Below are positions 9,321-18,708 of a stretch of DNA of 36,356 nt, in pieces. A program made the position numbers and the translations under genes. Every line of letters starts with the position of its first letter. Position 1 is the stretch's first letter. Origin of the DNA: Prochlorococcus sp. AG-449-J16 (GTDB taxonomy: Bacteria; Cyanobacteriota; Cyanobacteriia; PCC-6307; Cyanobiaceae); assembly GCA_003209565.1 (NCBI GenBank), contig QCQK01000016.1, positions 1 through 36,356 on the forward strand. Reading direction: 5' to 3'. The notes under the pieces were generated by a model. It had not been told where the DNA came from. It saw only the letters and a program-made list of their open reading frames with translations, and did not search any database.

Positions 9321-9992
9321 GTGCACTTTTTAATACCAGCTGCAGGGAGTGGTAGCAGAATGAAAGCTGGAAAAAATAAATTACTTATTGATTTAGAGGG
9401 AGAGTCCTTGATTTATTGGACACTTAAATCTGTATTTTCTGCAAGCTCAACAAATTGGGTTGGAATAATTGGTCAACCAAAAGATAAAGATTTATTATTA
9501 AATTCAGCAAAGCATCTTGCCCGTAAGGTTCATTGGATTAATGGTGGTGATACCAGACAACAGTCAGTTTTTAATGGTCTAAAAGCGCTGCCAAAAGATG
9601 CTGAAAAAGTTTTAATACATGATGGAGCTAGATGTCTAATAAATCCTGAATTGATAGACCTTTGTGCCAAGCAATTAGATGAAAATGAAGCTGTTATTTT
9701 GGCTACTAAGGTAACTGACACAATAAAGATTGTTGATAATGAAGGTTTTATTAAAGAGACACCAGATAGAAATTATTTATGGGCGGCACAAACTCCTCAA
9801 GGCTTTTTAGTAGATAGATTAAAAAAAGCTCATAAGATGGCAATTGATAAAAACTGGAAAGTCACAGATGATGCCTCACTATTCGAAATGCTTAATTGGA
9901 AAGTGAAGATCATTGAAGGAACTTATTCAAATATTAAAATTACATCTCCTATAGATTTGAAATTAGCAAAACTTTTTGTGAAGAACCCCTAG
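9321..9992 (+). CDS. ispD: 2-C-methyl-D-erythritol 4-phosphate cytidylyltransferase
   Basis: Third step of the MEP isoprenoid pathway, which forms CDP-methylerythritol and feeds carotenoid, phytol and quinone synthesis. The 223-residue protein starts with GTG; no ATG precedes the nucleotide-binding motif PAAGSGSRMKAGKNKLL (residues 6-22). Further family motifs are GGDTRQQSVFNGL, the HDGARCL segment (usually HDAARP), ATKVTDTIK, TPQGF and VTDDASLFE. The stop TAG abuts the stop of the convergent downstream gene with no base between. Confidence 0.93.
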   Translation: MHFLIPAAGSGSRMKAGKNKLLIDLEGESLIYWTLKSVFSASSTNWVGIIGQPKDKDLLLNSAKHLARKVHWINGGDTRQQSVFNGLKALPKDAEKVLIHDGARCLINPELIDLCAKQLDENEAVILATKVTDTIKIVDNEGFIKETPDRNYLWAAQTPQGFLVDRLKKAHKMAIDKNWKVTDDASLFEMLNWKVKIIEGTYSNIKITSPIDLKLAKLFVKNP

Positions 9993-10862
9993 CTAAAAAG
10001 TTGAATCGATACTAAGAATGCCATCATTACCATTTAAGGTGGCTTCGTATCCTAAAGGAATGCAAGCATTTCCCGATATATGGCCTATTGGGAGGTCAAA
10101 AAGAATAGGAAAATCAAACTCTTGAAGTCTTTCAATAATGCAGTTTCTTAGTAAATCTTTCCATTCAAGGTCGCAGGAATCATTAGAAAAGCTTCCGAAT
10201 CCAATACCTGCAATTTCTGAAATTGTTTTAGTCATCCTGAGGTAAGTTAACATTCGATCAATCTTATAAATATCTTCATTAATATCTTCAAAAATTATTA
10301 TTTTCCCTCTGCAATCTGGGAAGTGATTGGTACCAATTAAAAAAGTAGCAATAGTCAAGTTAGAAACTATAATCTCTCCTTTCGATATTCCACCTCTTAA
10401 AGGAATTCCTCTTATGTCTTCAACATATCCTTCAAAAAGTAAATTTCTTAATCTCTCAAGACTCCACTCTGGCTCTTTGAAAAGGTTTGTAACCATGGGC
10501 CCATGAATAGAACCAATAGATCCTTGAGAATATTTAGATAGTAATAAAGAACATGTATCTGAGAACCCAAGCATTAAACCATTCTGCCAAGAAGGTTCTT
10601 TTTCTAAAAGTCTTGCTGAACCCCAGCCTCCTTTAGCAAAAATGATTAGCTTACTATTTTGTGCTTTTTCCAGTTCTTCAAATCTAGTTAAATCATCACC
10701 TGCAAAATAACCAAATTTTTTTGAAAGAGAATTATTTTCATTAATTTCTAAACCCCATTTTTTTAAGATCTCTATGCCTTTTTGAAGATTTTCTTCATGC
10801 TCAATAAAGGAACCTGGAGCTAGAATATCGATTAGATCTCCTTTTTTTAATCTAAAAACCAT
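9993..10862 (-). CDS. LD-carboxypeptidase-like S66 family peptidase
   Basis: Family S66 enzymes remove the terminal D-Ala from peptidoglycan tetrapeptides during cell-wall recycling or degrade microcin-like compounds (MccF). The expected Ser-Glu-His triad is present: Ser101 in GFSDT, Glu192 in IIFEDINED, and His261 in LPIGHISGN. Supporting motifs are APGS near the N-terminus, AKGGWGSARLL and IHGPM. At 289 residues it is of normal family length. It starts nine bases after the ubiA-like gene on the same strand, so the two are likely co-transcribed. The exact substrate (LdcA-like or MccF-like) is not decided. Confidence 0.85.
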   Translation of the reverse strand: MVFRLKKGDLIDILAPGSFIEHEENLQKGIEILKKWGLEINENNSLSKKFGYFAGDDLTRFEELEKAQNSKLIIFAKGGWGSARLLEKEPSWQNGLMLGFSDTCSLLLSKYSQGSIGSIHGPMVTNLFKEPEWSLERLRNLLFEGYVEDIRGIPLRGGISKGEIIVSNLTIATFLIGTNHFPDCRGKIIIFEDINEDIYKIDRMLTYLRMTKTISEIAGIGFGSFSNDSCDLEWKDLLRNCIIERLQEFDFPILFDLPIGHISGNACIPLGYEATLNGNDGILSIDSTF

Positions 10863-10871
10863 ATTTAGAAT

Positions 10872-11780
10872 TTATGAGGCAATAATAATTCCTAATAATA
10901 GGACCCCTCCATAAATTGATTGATCTTTGAAGTGATTCCCAATATTTTTTATTGATTGCCTTTCCTCTGGAAACACCTTTAGTATATCTCTCTGCATTAA
11001 GATTGAAGTTGTGAGCCAAATTGGCCAAAAAATAAAATCCATTTGATTAAAAAATCCGCATAATGCTAGAAAAATAGAAGTTAAAAAATAACAAATTTGA
11101 ATAGTTATTCTTGTATTGTTTTGGAGGTTAACAGCGGAACTATTTATTCCAATTTTGATATCATATTTTTTATCTGCTAAAGCATAAATCGTGTCAAAGC
11201 CAAAAGTCCAAAAAATGGTAGCTAGCCAGCAAAACATTAAAACAATACTATTTAAATTGCCTTCATTTGCCGCCCAGGGAATTAATACGGCAAAACCCCA
11301 ACATATGGATAAGATTAATTGAGGATATTTAAACCATCTTTTGGCAGAAGGATAAATTAAGATAATAGGTAAAGCTAAAAAAGCAAGTGAAATAGAAAGC
11401 ATCCTTCCAGGTTGAGGGATTGACAAAGTTAAAAAGAAACTACATAAAATTAAAAAGAGAAGAATTGAATAAGCTGTTTTAAGACCGATTTTATTTGCAG
11501 CTAGAGGTCTATTTTTTGTCCTAAAAACTCTTTGATCAATTTTTTTGTCCCAAATATCATTAACCACGCAGCCCAATCCACTTACTAGTAGTCCCCCAAG
11601 TATTATTCTTAGCAACATTAAAAATGTTGGATTAGCACCTGGTGTTAAATATAAACTCCATCCAGCAGGAATAAGCAAGATAATTCTTCCAGTCGGCTTA
11701 TTCCACCTTAATAATTCAAAAAAAGTACTTAATTTAATTTGTCGATTTTTATTTTGCATATGATCTATTGTATATTTCAT
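10872..11780 (-). CDS. ubiA: UbiA-type prenyltransferase (4-hydroxybenzoate polyprenyltransferase-like)
   Basis: Membrane enzyme that attaches a polyprenyl chain to an aromatic acid. In cyanobacteria the 4-hydroxybenzoate enzyme serves plastoquinone synthesis. The 302 residues contain the first Asp-rich motif NDIWDKKIDQ (74-83) with RTKNRPLAA, and the second around DTIYALADKKYD, with about eight hydrophobic helices. The N-terminal LLRWNKPTGRIILLIPAGWSL is typical of the UbiA subgroup and not of homogentisate or chlorophyll prenyltransferases. It diverges from ppx across 104 bases. Confidence 0.88.
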   Translation of the reverse strand: MKYTIDHMQNKNRQIKLSTFFELLRWNKPTGRIILLIPAGWSLYLTPGANPTFLMLLRIILGGLLVSGLGCVVNDIWDKKIDQRVFRTKNRPLAANKIGLKTAYSILLFLILCSFFLTLSIPQPGRMLSISLAFLALPIILIYPSAKRWFKYPQLILSICWGFAVLIPWAANEGNLNSIVLMFCWLATIFWTFGFDTIYALADKKYDIKIGINSSAVNLQNNTRITIQICYFLTSIFLALCGFFNQMDFIFWPIWLTTSILMQRDILKVFPEERQSIKNIGNHFKDQSIYGGVLLLGIIIAS

Positions 11781-11884
11781 AACTTTAAATAATCTTACTA
11801 GGATTAAATGATTTCTATTATTTAATAAATAATCTTAGGTATATTTATTAATGGATTAAGGATATCTGCATCTTATAAAAAGAC

Positions 11885-13480
11885 ATGATACAGAAACAAG
11901 ATTTAAGATATTTTCAAGAAAAGCATATTTTAGTAGCTTCTATAGATATTGGAACTAACTCTACCCATCTCTTAGTAGCAGAAATAAATCTAGAATTAAA
12001 ATCATTTTCAATAAAATTCACTGATAAATCAACCACTCGTCTAGGAGAAAGAGATGAGGAGGGAAATCTTACTGAAGAATCAATACAAAGAGCATTAGTT
12101 ACTCTTAAGCGATTTAAGGAATATTGTGAAAGTAATGGAGTACAACAAATAGCAACAGCAGCAACAAGTGCAGTTAGGGAAGCTCCAAACGGTCAAGATT
12201 TTATTAGACGAGTTCTTGATGAAACTGATATTCAAATAGAAATGATAAGCGGTTCTGAGGAAGCCAGATTAATTTACCTTGGTGTTCTTTCTGGGATGGC
12301 TTTTGAAGATCAGTCTTTTGTAATCATAGATATTGGAGGAGGATCTACAGAATTAATACTTGCTGATAAAAAAGATGCTTTAGCTCTTACCAGTTCGAGA
12401 ATTGGTGCGGTAAGACTTAAAAATGATTTTTTAAATAAAGAGTCTATAAATTCAGAAAGATCGAGTTTTCTAACAACTTTTATTAAAGGATCTTTAGAAC
12501 CATCTGTTCGAAAAATAAAGAGTAGATCTAAGGGAGATAAGACTTTATCTATGATCGCAACCAGTGGTACTGCAACCTCATTAGGAAATTTGATTTCAGA
12601 TGATTTGGGAGAACCTAAACAAAAGTTGCATGGTTATAAATTTAAAAAGGAAAATTTACAAAATGTAGTGGAAAAACTAATCAAATTGCCAGTCTCGGAA
12701 ATCAAGAAAATACCTTCATTAACTGAGAGAAGAGCAGAAATAATTGTTCCAGGAGCATTGATATTAAACACCGCAATGGATATGTTGAACTTTAATGAAT
12801 TAACTATAAGTGAGAGAGCGCTTAGAGAGGGTTTAGTTGTTGATTGGATGCTTCGTAAAGGGATAATAAAAAACGAGTTAAATATTCAAAGCAATATTAG
12901 AAAAACAACCATAGTTCATCAGGCTAGAAAGTTTGGCGTAGATAGTACAAGAGCTGAGAAAGTTATCGATATTGCCTTTCAAATCTACGATCAGACTAAA
13001 AATATCTTTCATAGCGATAATGACCCTAAAGCCAAAGAACTTCTATGGGCGGCTTCTAATCTTTATAATTGTGGGAAATACGTTAATGTTGGTTCATATC
13101 ACAAACACTCTTGGTACTTAATAAAAAATTGTGAGTTGTTGGGATATTCTGAAGCAGAAACAAATATTATTGCTTCAATTGCTAGATACCATAGAAAGAA
13201 TCTACCCAAGAAAAGACACGACTCTTGGCAAAATTTAATATCTAAAGAAGACAAAACATTAGTTCTTGAAATGTCATTAATTTTGAGACTAGCAGCGTCT
13301 CTTGATCAAAGACCTGATAAGGTAATATCCTCAGTTCAAATAAAATTGCAGGAAAATATTCTTACATTTGAACTTTTACCTTTAAATAGAAATAATGATC
13401 TTCTACTTGAAAAATGGAACTTAGGATTATGCCGTAATGTAATAAAAGAATTAAAGAATTTGGATTTAAAAGTTATTTAG
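11885..13480 (+). CDS. ppx: exopolyphosphatase (Ppx/GppA family)
   Basis: Hydrolyses terminal phosphate from polyphosphate, or pppGpp in the GppA branch. The N-terminal actin-like fold shows the phosphate-1 motif DIGTNSTHLL (residues 21-30), ATSAVREAPNG, GSEEARLIYLGV and the phosphate-2 motif DIGGGSTELI. A C-terminal HD-like helical domain follows, with YHRKNLP as in the two-domain family (531 residues, normal length). Its last eight bases overlap the end of the convergent RodZ-like gene. Polyphosphate metabolism fits the phosphate-poor habitat, but Ppx and GppA cannot be separated by eye. Confidence 0.9.
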   Translation: MIQKQDLRYFQEKHILVASIDIGTNSTHLLVAEINLELKSFSIKFTDKSTTRLGERDEEGNLTEESIQRALVTLKRFKEYCESNGVQQIATAATSAVREAPNGQDFIRRVLDETDIQIEMISGSEEARLIYLGVLSGMAFEDQSFVIIDIGGGSTELILADKKDALALTSSRIGAVRLKNDFLNKESINSERSSFLTTFIKGSLEPSVRKIKSRSKGDKTLSMIATSGTATSLGNLISDDLGEPKQKLHGYKFKKENLQNVVEKLIKLPVSEIKKIPSLTERRAEIIVPGALILNTAMDMLNFNELTISERALREGLVVDWMLRKGIIKNELNIQSNIRKTTIVHQARKFGVDSTRAEKVIDIAFQIYDQTKNIFHSDNDPKAKELLWAASNLYNCGKYVNVGSYHKHSWYLIKNCELLGYSEAETNIIASIARYHRKNLPKKRHDSWQNLISKEDKTLVLEMSLILRLAASLDQRPDKVISSVQIKLQENILTFELLPLNRNNDLLLEKWNLGLCRNVIKELKNLDLKVI

Positions 13481-13967
13481 TTTTTTTTATAAGTTCTTGT
13501 TTTGGAGTTTGATTCTGCGAAGAGTCTGAAAATAAATTGAAAATTAAGGAAGAGGCGATTAGTCCGAGAAAACCTGAAATTAAAATGAATATCCAGAAAC
13601 CTAGTGGACTTAGATCTTTAGATTGACTAGTTTTCTTAGTTTCTTTAGCAACTTCTTTGACGATCTCTTCAATTTTGACTTCTTGTCTTTCTGTCATGAA
13701 TTCATTCATTATAAATTCTGTATCAAGTTTCAGCTTCTGTGAAATTCTACGAACCATTGCTTTGACAAATACTTTCTCAGGTAGCTCTTCTTCATTGCCT
13801 TCTTCAATAGCTTTAAGTTGATGAGATCCAATTTTTAAATCAGAAGCCAATTCTTCAACTGACTGATCTCTACTTAATCTTGCCTCTTTAATGAAATTTC
13901 CAATTCTCTTTAAAGAGGATTGTTCTCTTTTGGTATTGTCTTCTGGGTTAGATTTTATTTCTTTCAA
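13473..13967 (-). CDS. RodZ-like helix-turn-helix membrane protein, short form
   Basis: Residues 20-95 form an HTH_25/RodZ-type domain (IGNFIKEARLSRDQSVEELA, then IGSHQLKAIEEGN and LPEKVFVKAMVRRIS). A charged linker, one membrane helix (about residues 122-145) and only some 20 residues outside follow. Full RodZ, which links MreB to the cell wall machinery, is about twice as long with a periplasmic beta domain that is missing here. The frame has no early ATG; a TTG at 13967 is the likely start. It is the last gene of the petC-petA-lgt-cobM run, 55 bases after cobM. Confidence 0.7.
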   Translation of the reverse strand: MKEIKSNPEDNTKREQSSLKRIGNFIKEARLSRDQSVEELASDLKIGSHQLKAIEEGNEEELPEKVFVKAMVRRISQKLKLDTEFIMNEFMTERQEVKIEEIVKEVAKETKKTSQSKDLSPLGFWIFILISGFLGLIASSLIFNLFSDSSQNQTPKQELIKKTK

Positions 13968-14022
13968 AGCTAATAAATTTTTACTAATTATAGTAATTAA
14001 TATTTTTCTATCAACTTTAAGA

Positions 14023-14778
14023 TTATATATTCCTAAAGAGATGCCTATAAGATGGATTATAAAGATTAGATCTTTTTTGAGAATTACTAATTGCTGGGCT
14101 AATTATGTAAATCGTTGTTCTAATTAATTTTTTTTCAATAGAAAATTTTTCCATATCTTTTAATTCTATTAATGATGTCCAACCATCATCCCAAGATACT
14201 CTGAATCCAACAATAACTTTAGTCTCTGGAGGGTAAAACTCTAATAAAGTTTCTTGAGACCTTTTCACATGCCTAGCACTAAGATAAAGGCATATAGAGG
14301 AATTGTGTTTCGCAAGATCTTTCAGAGATTCTTTTTCGGGCATCCCTGTTCGCCCTCCTGCTCTAGTTAAAATTATTGTTTGTGTTACATCAGGGATGGT
14401 TAACTCAGCTTCATGATATGCTGCAGCGACTTGAAAAGCACTTACTCCAGGAACAACCTCGATTTCAATTTTTTTGTTTTTTAAAATTTCGATTTGCTCT
14501 CTAATTGCCCCAAAAAGGCAAGGGTCGCCATCATGCAACCTTACAACAGTTTTCCCTGCCTTAAATTTTTCTATCATAATTGAGGTGATTTGCTCTAAGT
14601 TGAGCGAACTCGTTTTTATTTTTTCAGAACCTTCTTTCGAAAAATCTAAAATCTTTTCAGGAATTAGAGAATCAGTCCAAATAACGACATCTGCAATTTT
14701 TATCTTTTTTAATGCTTTTAAAGTTAATAATTCTGGATCTCCCGGACCAACTCCAATAAAGGATATTTTTTTATCCAT
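14023..14778 (-). CDS. cobM: precorrin-4 C11-methyltransferase
   Basis: SAM-dependent methyltransferase of the corrin pathway to (pseudo)cobalamin. The tetrapyrrole methylase fold is clear: [16 protein letters not shown] at the N-terminus, the [16 protein letters not shown] loop, [14 protein letters not shown] and [15 protein letters not shown], the last two being typical of CobM/CbiF. I prefer the ATG at 14778 (251 residues, eight-base overlap with lgt). A GTG at 14796 would add six residues. Corrin synthesis is retained in Prochlorococcus because its ribonucleotide reductase and methionine synthase need B12. Confidence 0.9.
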   Translation of the reverse strand: MDKKISFIGVGPGDPELLTLKALKKIKIADVVIWTDSLIPEKILDFSKEGSEKIKTSSLNLEQITSIMIEKFKAGKTVVRLHDGDPCLFGAIREQIEILKNKKIEIEVVPGVSAFQVAAAYHEAELTIPDVTQTIILTRAGGRTGMPEKESLKDLAKHNSSICLYLSARHVKRSQETLLEFYPPETKVIVGFRVSWDDGWTSLIELKDMEKFSIEKKLIRTTIYIISPAISNSQKRSNLYNPSYRHLFRNI

Positions 14779-15664
14779 TCTTTCTATTTTCCCCACTATA
14801 TGTTCTCAATCTTAAAAAAAATATTCCAATTAATCCTGAAGAAAATAGAAAAATACTTATAAATTGAGCCATTCTTATACCGCCATCACAGAAAGGCGGA
14901 AGCCCACCAATGCATAGTGGGTCAGTTCTTAAACCTTCAATCCAGAATCTTCCAAAGCTATAACTTATTAAATAAAGACAGCTGATAAAGCCAGGCCTGA
15001 AAAAATCTGTTTTATTTTGTTTATTAAAGGTAATAATAAGGACAATGAAAATTAAAAGATTCCACAATGACTCATAGAGAAATGTAGGGTGAAAAAATTC
15101 ATAATTAAGAAATTCTAAAGGCCTATTTTGTATAGGTATGAATAATTTCCAAGGCAAATTTGTAGGAACTCCAAAGGCTTCATTATTGAAAAAATTTCCC
15201 CACCTTCCTATTGATTGTCCAAGAATAATCGAGGGTATTAGTATATCTAGAAAAGTTTTTAAATTAATTTTTTTCGACTTACAGAAATAGATAATAGATA
15301 TTAATCCTCCAATTAGACCTCCATGGATTGCTATGCCTCCTTCCCAAACTGCAAGGAAAGAAGGTATTTGAATGATGTTATTGAATAGTTCAAAAGAAGT
15401 AAAGAAGTTCTCTCCGCTATATTGCCTCCACTCAAAAATTACGTAATAAGCTCTAGCTCCAATTATTGAAGAGATTATTAATGATGGAAGTATTTCACTG
15501 ATGTACTCTGGGTTAATATTTCTTGCCTTTGCTAGTTTTTTAGAGACAATTAGGCCTATTAAAACCGAAACCGAAATAAGCAGTCCGTACCATCTAATAG
15601 TAATAAATCCTAAATTTAAAAAAGTTTCTCCGGGCGATTGTATAAAAGCTTGAAGTATAAGCAT
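14771..15664 (-). CDS. lgt: prolipoprotein diacylglyceryl transferase
   Basis: Transfers diacylglycerol from phosphatidylglycerol to the lipobox Cys of prolipoproteins in the plasma membrane. The 297-residue protein has about seven hydrophobic helices. It carries the Lgt signature [17 protein letters not shown], the HGGLIGG loop, and the Arg/Glu residues of [14 protein letters not shown] near the C-terminus. It starts ten bases after petA and overlaps cobM, so it belongs to the petCA operon. A mature lipoprotein pathway is not otherwise visible in this window. Confidence 0.95.
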   Translation of the reverse strand: MLILQAFIQSPGETFLNLGFITIRWYGLLISVSVLIGLIVSKKLAKARNINPEYISEILPSLIISSIIGARAYYVIFEWRQYSGENFFTSFELFNNIIQIPSFLAVWEGGIAIHGGLIGGLISIIYFCKSKKINLKTFLDILIPSIILGQSIGRWGNFFNNEAFGVPTNLPWKLFIPIQNRPLEFLNYEFFHPTFLYESLWNLLIFIVLIITFNKQNKTDFFRPGFISCLYLISYSFGRFWIEGLRTDPLCIGGLPPFCDGGIRMAQFISIFLFSSGLIGIFFLRLRTYSGENRKNG

Positions 15665-15674
15665 TAAAAGAAAG

Positions 15675-16628
15675 TTAGATGCCCTCTGCAGCTTGCACTT
15701 TTTCTACTTGTTTTTTCTTTAATACTAAAAGTATTTGTGTTAGGCCTACACCAATGAAGAATGCAATCAATCCAATAACCCTATAAGGGCTTTGAAGTAC
15801 AACCTCAGCATCCAATTGTCCAAAACCGCCAACGTTGGGATCATTAGTAAGGGGGTCGCCTGCATTAATTTTGTCTTGTGCTTTTACGATAAGTTGAGGA
15901 CCAACAGGTACTGCTTCAGTAGTTATCTCACCATTATCATTTTCTACATTGACCTTGTAGCTCCCATCTTCAATTGTTTCTATTGAATTTATAGTACCTG
16001 AGGTGGAAGAAGTGAAGATTACATTATTGCTTTTGTCTCCGGTTGGGTATACCTGACCTCTACCTCTATTGCCTCCGATATGTAACGAGTATTTCCCATA
16101 GTGATATTCTTTACTAGTGGATGGATTAGGGGAAAGTATAGGGAAAACTATTTCTTTATTTGTATCGCCAGGTAAAGGTCCTACAATGATGATATTATCT
16201 TTGTCTTCACTGTAGTTTGTGAAATATACTCCTTCTGTCTCCTCTTTAATTTCTTCGGTCCATCTTTCTTGCGGAGCAAGTTTAAAGCCATCTGGCAGCA
16301 TTACAACAGCACCAACTTGCAATGGGACTTCAGAACCATCAGCCGCGATCTCTTTTAAATCATTTTTGTAGGGTATTTTGACTACAGCCTTGAAAACACT
16401 GTCTGCTCCAACAGATTGTGGAACCTCTGCAATTGTAGGCATCTGAGCTAGATGACAATTTGCACAGACTATCTTTCCTGTGGCTTCTCTTGGGGATTCA
16501 TAGTTTTGCTGAGCCCAAAATGGATAAGCAAAAGTGATATTTGGATAAAATACAATGCTCGAAATGAAAAGCAGAGTACAGATAAATAAACTTGTTTTTT
16601 TCATGATTTGATTTTTGAAACCTTTCAT
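15675..16628 (-). CDS. petA: apocytochrome f
   Basis: c-type cytochrome of the cytochrome b6f complex; passes electrons from the Rieske protein to plastocyanin or cytochrome c6 in the lumen. From the ATG at 16628 the product has 317 residues: a signal peptide (hydrophobic core about 13-30, ending FA), a mature N-terminus YPFWAQQNY whose Tyr is the expected axial heme ligand, the heme site CANCH, and a C-terminal membrane anchor (about 285-303) with a basic stromal end. The open frame extends back to 16718, but that part overlaps petC. The chosen ATG lies four bases after the petC stop. Confidence 0.96.
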   Translation of the reverse strand: MKGFKNQIMKKTSLFICTLLFISSIVFYPNITFAYPFWAQQNYESPREATGKIVCANCHLAQMPTIAEVPQSVGADSVFKAVVKIPYKNDLKEIAADGSEVPLQVGAVVMLPDGFKLAPQERWTEEIKEETEGVYFTNYSEDKDNIIIVGPLPGDTNKEIVFPILSPNPSTSKEYHYGKYSLHIGGNRGRGQVYPTGDKSNNVIFTSSTSGTINSIETIEDGSYKVNVENDNGEITTEAVPVGPQLIVKAQDKINAGDPLTNDPNVGGFGQLDAEVVLQSPYRVIGLIAFFIGVGLTQILLVLKKKQVEKVQAAEGI

Positions 16629-16632
16629 TTTT

Positions 16633-17169
16633 TTATGCCCACCATGGATTTTCATTTGTTCTAAAGTCACTTTCTGACCATTGTTTGACGAGTACAGCAT
16701 CGTCTTCAATGTCGACATGCGCTAGCGCTAAAGACAAAGGAGCAGGCCCTCTGACTACCTTCCCATTAGTATCGTACTGACTGCCATGACAAGGGCATAT
16801 GAATTTATTGGCACCACTATCCCATGGGACAACGCAACCTAAATGAGTACAAATTGCATTTAAACCAAATTCTCCTATTTCCCCACCCTCATTAACTATT
16901 AAATAAGTTGGATCTCCCTTTAGACCCTGCACTAGACTTCTGTCTCCTGCTTGATGGGTAGCTAACCAACCTGTCTTAGTTATGGGATTCCCTAATTCAT
17001 CTTTAGCAGAAGTTCCACCTCCACCACCTCCTGCTCTTAAAGGCATGAAATAATTAGCTACAGGGTAAAGGGCTCCTAACGCAACACCAGTTGCAGTACC
17101 AAATGTAAGAAGATTCATAAATTGCCTTCGACCCATTGAAGGGACATCATTGGAACTTAATTGAGTCAT
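16633..17169 (-). CDS. petC: cytochrome b6f Rieske iron-sulfur protein
   Basis: Carries the 2Fe-2S cluster that takes electrons from plastoquinol. The 178 residues have an N-terminal membrane helix preceded by GRRQFMNLL (Tat-type twin arginine), the flexible Gly-rich hinge AGGGGGG, and cluster ligands in CTHLGC and CPCHGS. It leads the five-gene run petC-petA-lgt-cobM-RodZ-like. The Tat translocase gene tatC lies just 410 bases away on the same strand; Rieske is a known Tat client. Confidence 0.96.
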   Translation of the reverse strand: MTQLSSNDVPSMGRRQFMNLLTFGTATGVALGALYPVANYFMPLRAGGGGGGTSAKDELGNPITKTGWLATHQAGDRSLVQGLKGDPTYLIVNEGGEIGEFGLNAICTHLGCVVPWDSGANKFICPCHGSQYDTNGKVVRGPAPLSLALAHVDIEDDAVLVKQWSESDFRTNENPWWA

Positions 17170-17292
17170 TCGCTACTTGGTTCTGTTATTTATTAGTTAT
17201 TATGAATCAAATTGTTTGATTTCTGTTGCAAATAGATAGGACTTTTAATAATTTAAAGTAAAAGTTCAGGAAGTCTTAATTAATTGATTTAA

Positions 17293-17610
17293 ATGAACCC
17301 ATTGCTAGTAGATGAAGTTATACATTATTTAATTCATCGCTGGGGGAAAAAATATGATTTTAGACTCTTTAGAAGAGGAAAATTTGTTTATTTTCAAATG
17401 ATGTGGGGATTTCTTGGTCAGGAATCATTCCCCTTAAGTGAAGATGAATATAAAAACTCAATAGCTGAGAAAATCGAGATTTTAAATAGATGTGGGTATT
17501 CAGAAGAAGTAAGGGAATGGCTAAAGAAAGTCAACGCTAAGCCAAGGTTGGGTAGGGCTGTCAGTTTACAATTAAATCTTAATGAGAAGATGAAAGAGTT
17601 TTTGACTTAA
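17293..17610 (+). CDS. conserved cyanobacterial protein, DUF3067-like
   Basis: 105 residues with no membrane segment. The pattern of an RWGKKYDFRLFRRGKFVYFQ strand region followed by MMWGFLGQESFPLSEDEY resembles the DUF3067 family found in cyanobacteria and plastids; no function is assigned. It diverges from petC across 123 bases, and its last 32 bases overlap the 3' end of the convergent tatC. The family call is from memory and is moderately sure. Confidence 0.7.
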   Translation: MNPLLVDEVIHYLIHRWGKKYDFRLFRRGKFVYFQMMWGFLGQESFPLSEDEYKNSIAEKIEILNRCGYSEEVREWLKKVNAKPRLGRAVSLQLNLNEKMKEFLT

Positions 17611-18337
17611 GATTTTCTGATAAGTAAGTTAAACCAGTACCAACAAAAAATAAAAACACAATCGATATAGATAGCAATGACATAGTCAATGGGTCTGTTG
17701 AAGGGGTAATCACTGCAGATAATATTGCGGAGGAAATTACAACGATCTTCCAATTCGAAATCATTTTTTCTGTTGTAATTATTCCTAGAGAACCAAGAAT
17801 AAATTGTAATACAGGTAATTGAAAAGCTATTGCAGTGCTAGACATTAACAAGAGAACAAAATCAAAATATCTTTCTATAGACCAAGTTGGTTCAACAATA
17901 TCAGCACCGAAACTAATGAAGAAATTAATTGCTGCAGGGACTAATATCCACCAGGAAAAAATTAATCCTAAAAAAAACAAAATACCTGAACCAAAAACTG
18001 CGGGCAAGATAAGGCTTTTTTCTTGTTTTGTTAAACCAGGAGAAATAAATAATATCATTTGATAAAAAATATAAGGCAAAGAAACTATTAATCCGCTGTA
18101 ACCTGCAACTTTAATAGCGACAAATAAAAACTCTCCTGGAGCAAGTTGTAGTAAATGAATATCACCAGCTGGGATTTCTAAAAAAGATATTAATGGCTTT
18201 ATGATGAGGAAACTAAAGAATATTGAAATAAGTATTGAGTAAATTGAGTTTAGTAACCTTTGACGAAGCTCCTCTAAATGATCACTAAAAGTCATTGAAT
18301 CTGATAATTTATTTTCATTCTGACCTGTACCTTTCAT
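17579..18337 (-). CDS. tatC: Sec-independent protein translocase TatC
   Basis: Receptor subunit of the twin-arginine translocase; recognises RR signal peptides of folded cargo such as the Rieske protein. The 252 residues carry the N-terminal signature FSDHLEELRQRLLNSI with its essential Glu, and six hydrophobic helices. A Pro-rich loop PSTDPLTMSLLS sits near the last helices. The C-terminal tail (SENLKSKTLSSSH) is encoded within the region overlapping the convergent DUF3067-like gene. Confidence 0.93.
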   Translation of the reverse strand: MKGTGQNENKLSDSMTFSDHLEELRQRLLNSIYSILISIFFSFLIIKPLISFLEIPAGDIHLLQLAPGEFLFVAIKVAGYSGLIVSLPYIFYQMILFISPGLTKQEKSLILPAVFGSGILFFLGLIFSWWILVPAAINFFISFGADIVEPTWSIERYFDFVLLLMSSTAIAFQLPVLQFILGSLGIITTEKMISNWKIVVISSAILSAVITPSTDPLTMSLLSISIVFLFFVGTGLTYLSENLKSKTLSSSH

Positions 18338-18417
18338 TATTTTTTGATAAAGTTTCTTTAGGTAAAATGTTGAAAATTAATCTTAGTAAGCACCAATTTT
18401 ATATTTCGATAATTTAA

Positions 18418-18678
18418 TTATTTGCTTAATTTAGGATTAGTGGGATCTGGTAATAAGAAAGGAGGAGCATCATTTAGGGATGATTCACCGTAAGTTTCAT
18501 ATTCTCTATACCCACCCATTTTCCCATTAGTTTTCATTAAAGCACTTACGAAGGCAAGTAGTAAGAAAACAGTAGGAGCTCCAATTATTAATGCAGCGCC
18601 AAATAGATATCCAACAATAAATTCTGGAAAACTATGATTTCCTAAAAATTCATGAGTGCCCAAAAGAAAATCAAACAT
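18418..18678 (-). CDS. small single-pass membrane protein of unknown function
   Basis: 86 residues: a short N-terminus (MFDFLLGTHEFLGNH), one long hydrophobic stretch (about residues 18-47), then a polar tail with GGYREYETYGESS and a Pro-rich end. The layout recalls small photosynthetic-complex subunits, but I do not recognise a family. It lies between the RqcH-like gene (30 bases) and tatC (80 bases) on the same strand. Codon use looks like its neighbours, and I believe it is conserved in marine picocyanobacteria. Confidence 0.7.
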   Translation of the reverse strand: MFDFLLGTHEFLGNHSFPEFIVGYLFGAALIIGAPTVFLLLAFVSALMKTNGKMGGYREYETYGESSLNDAPPFLLPDPTNPKLSK

Positions 18679-18708
18679 TTAGATTTAAAAAATTTTTTTT
18701 ATTATAAA

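Noticed and set aside
16629-16718. Longer petA reading frame starting inside petC
   Set aside because: The extra 30 residues precede a normal signal peptide, and petA has its own ATG four bases after petC.
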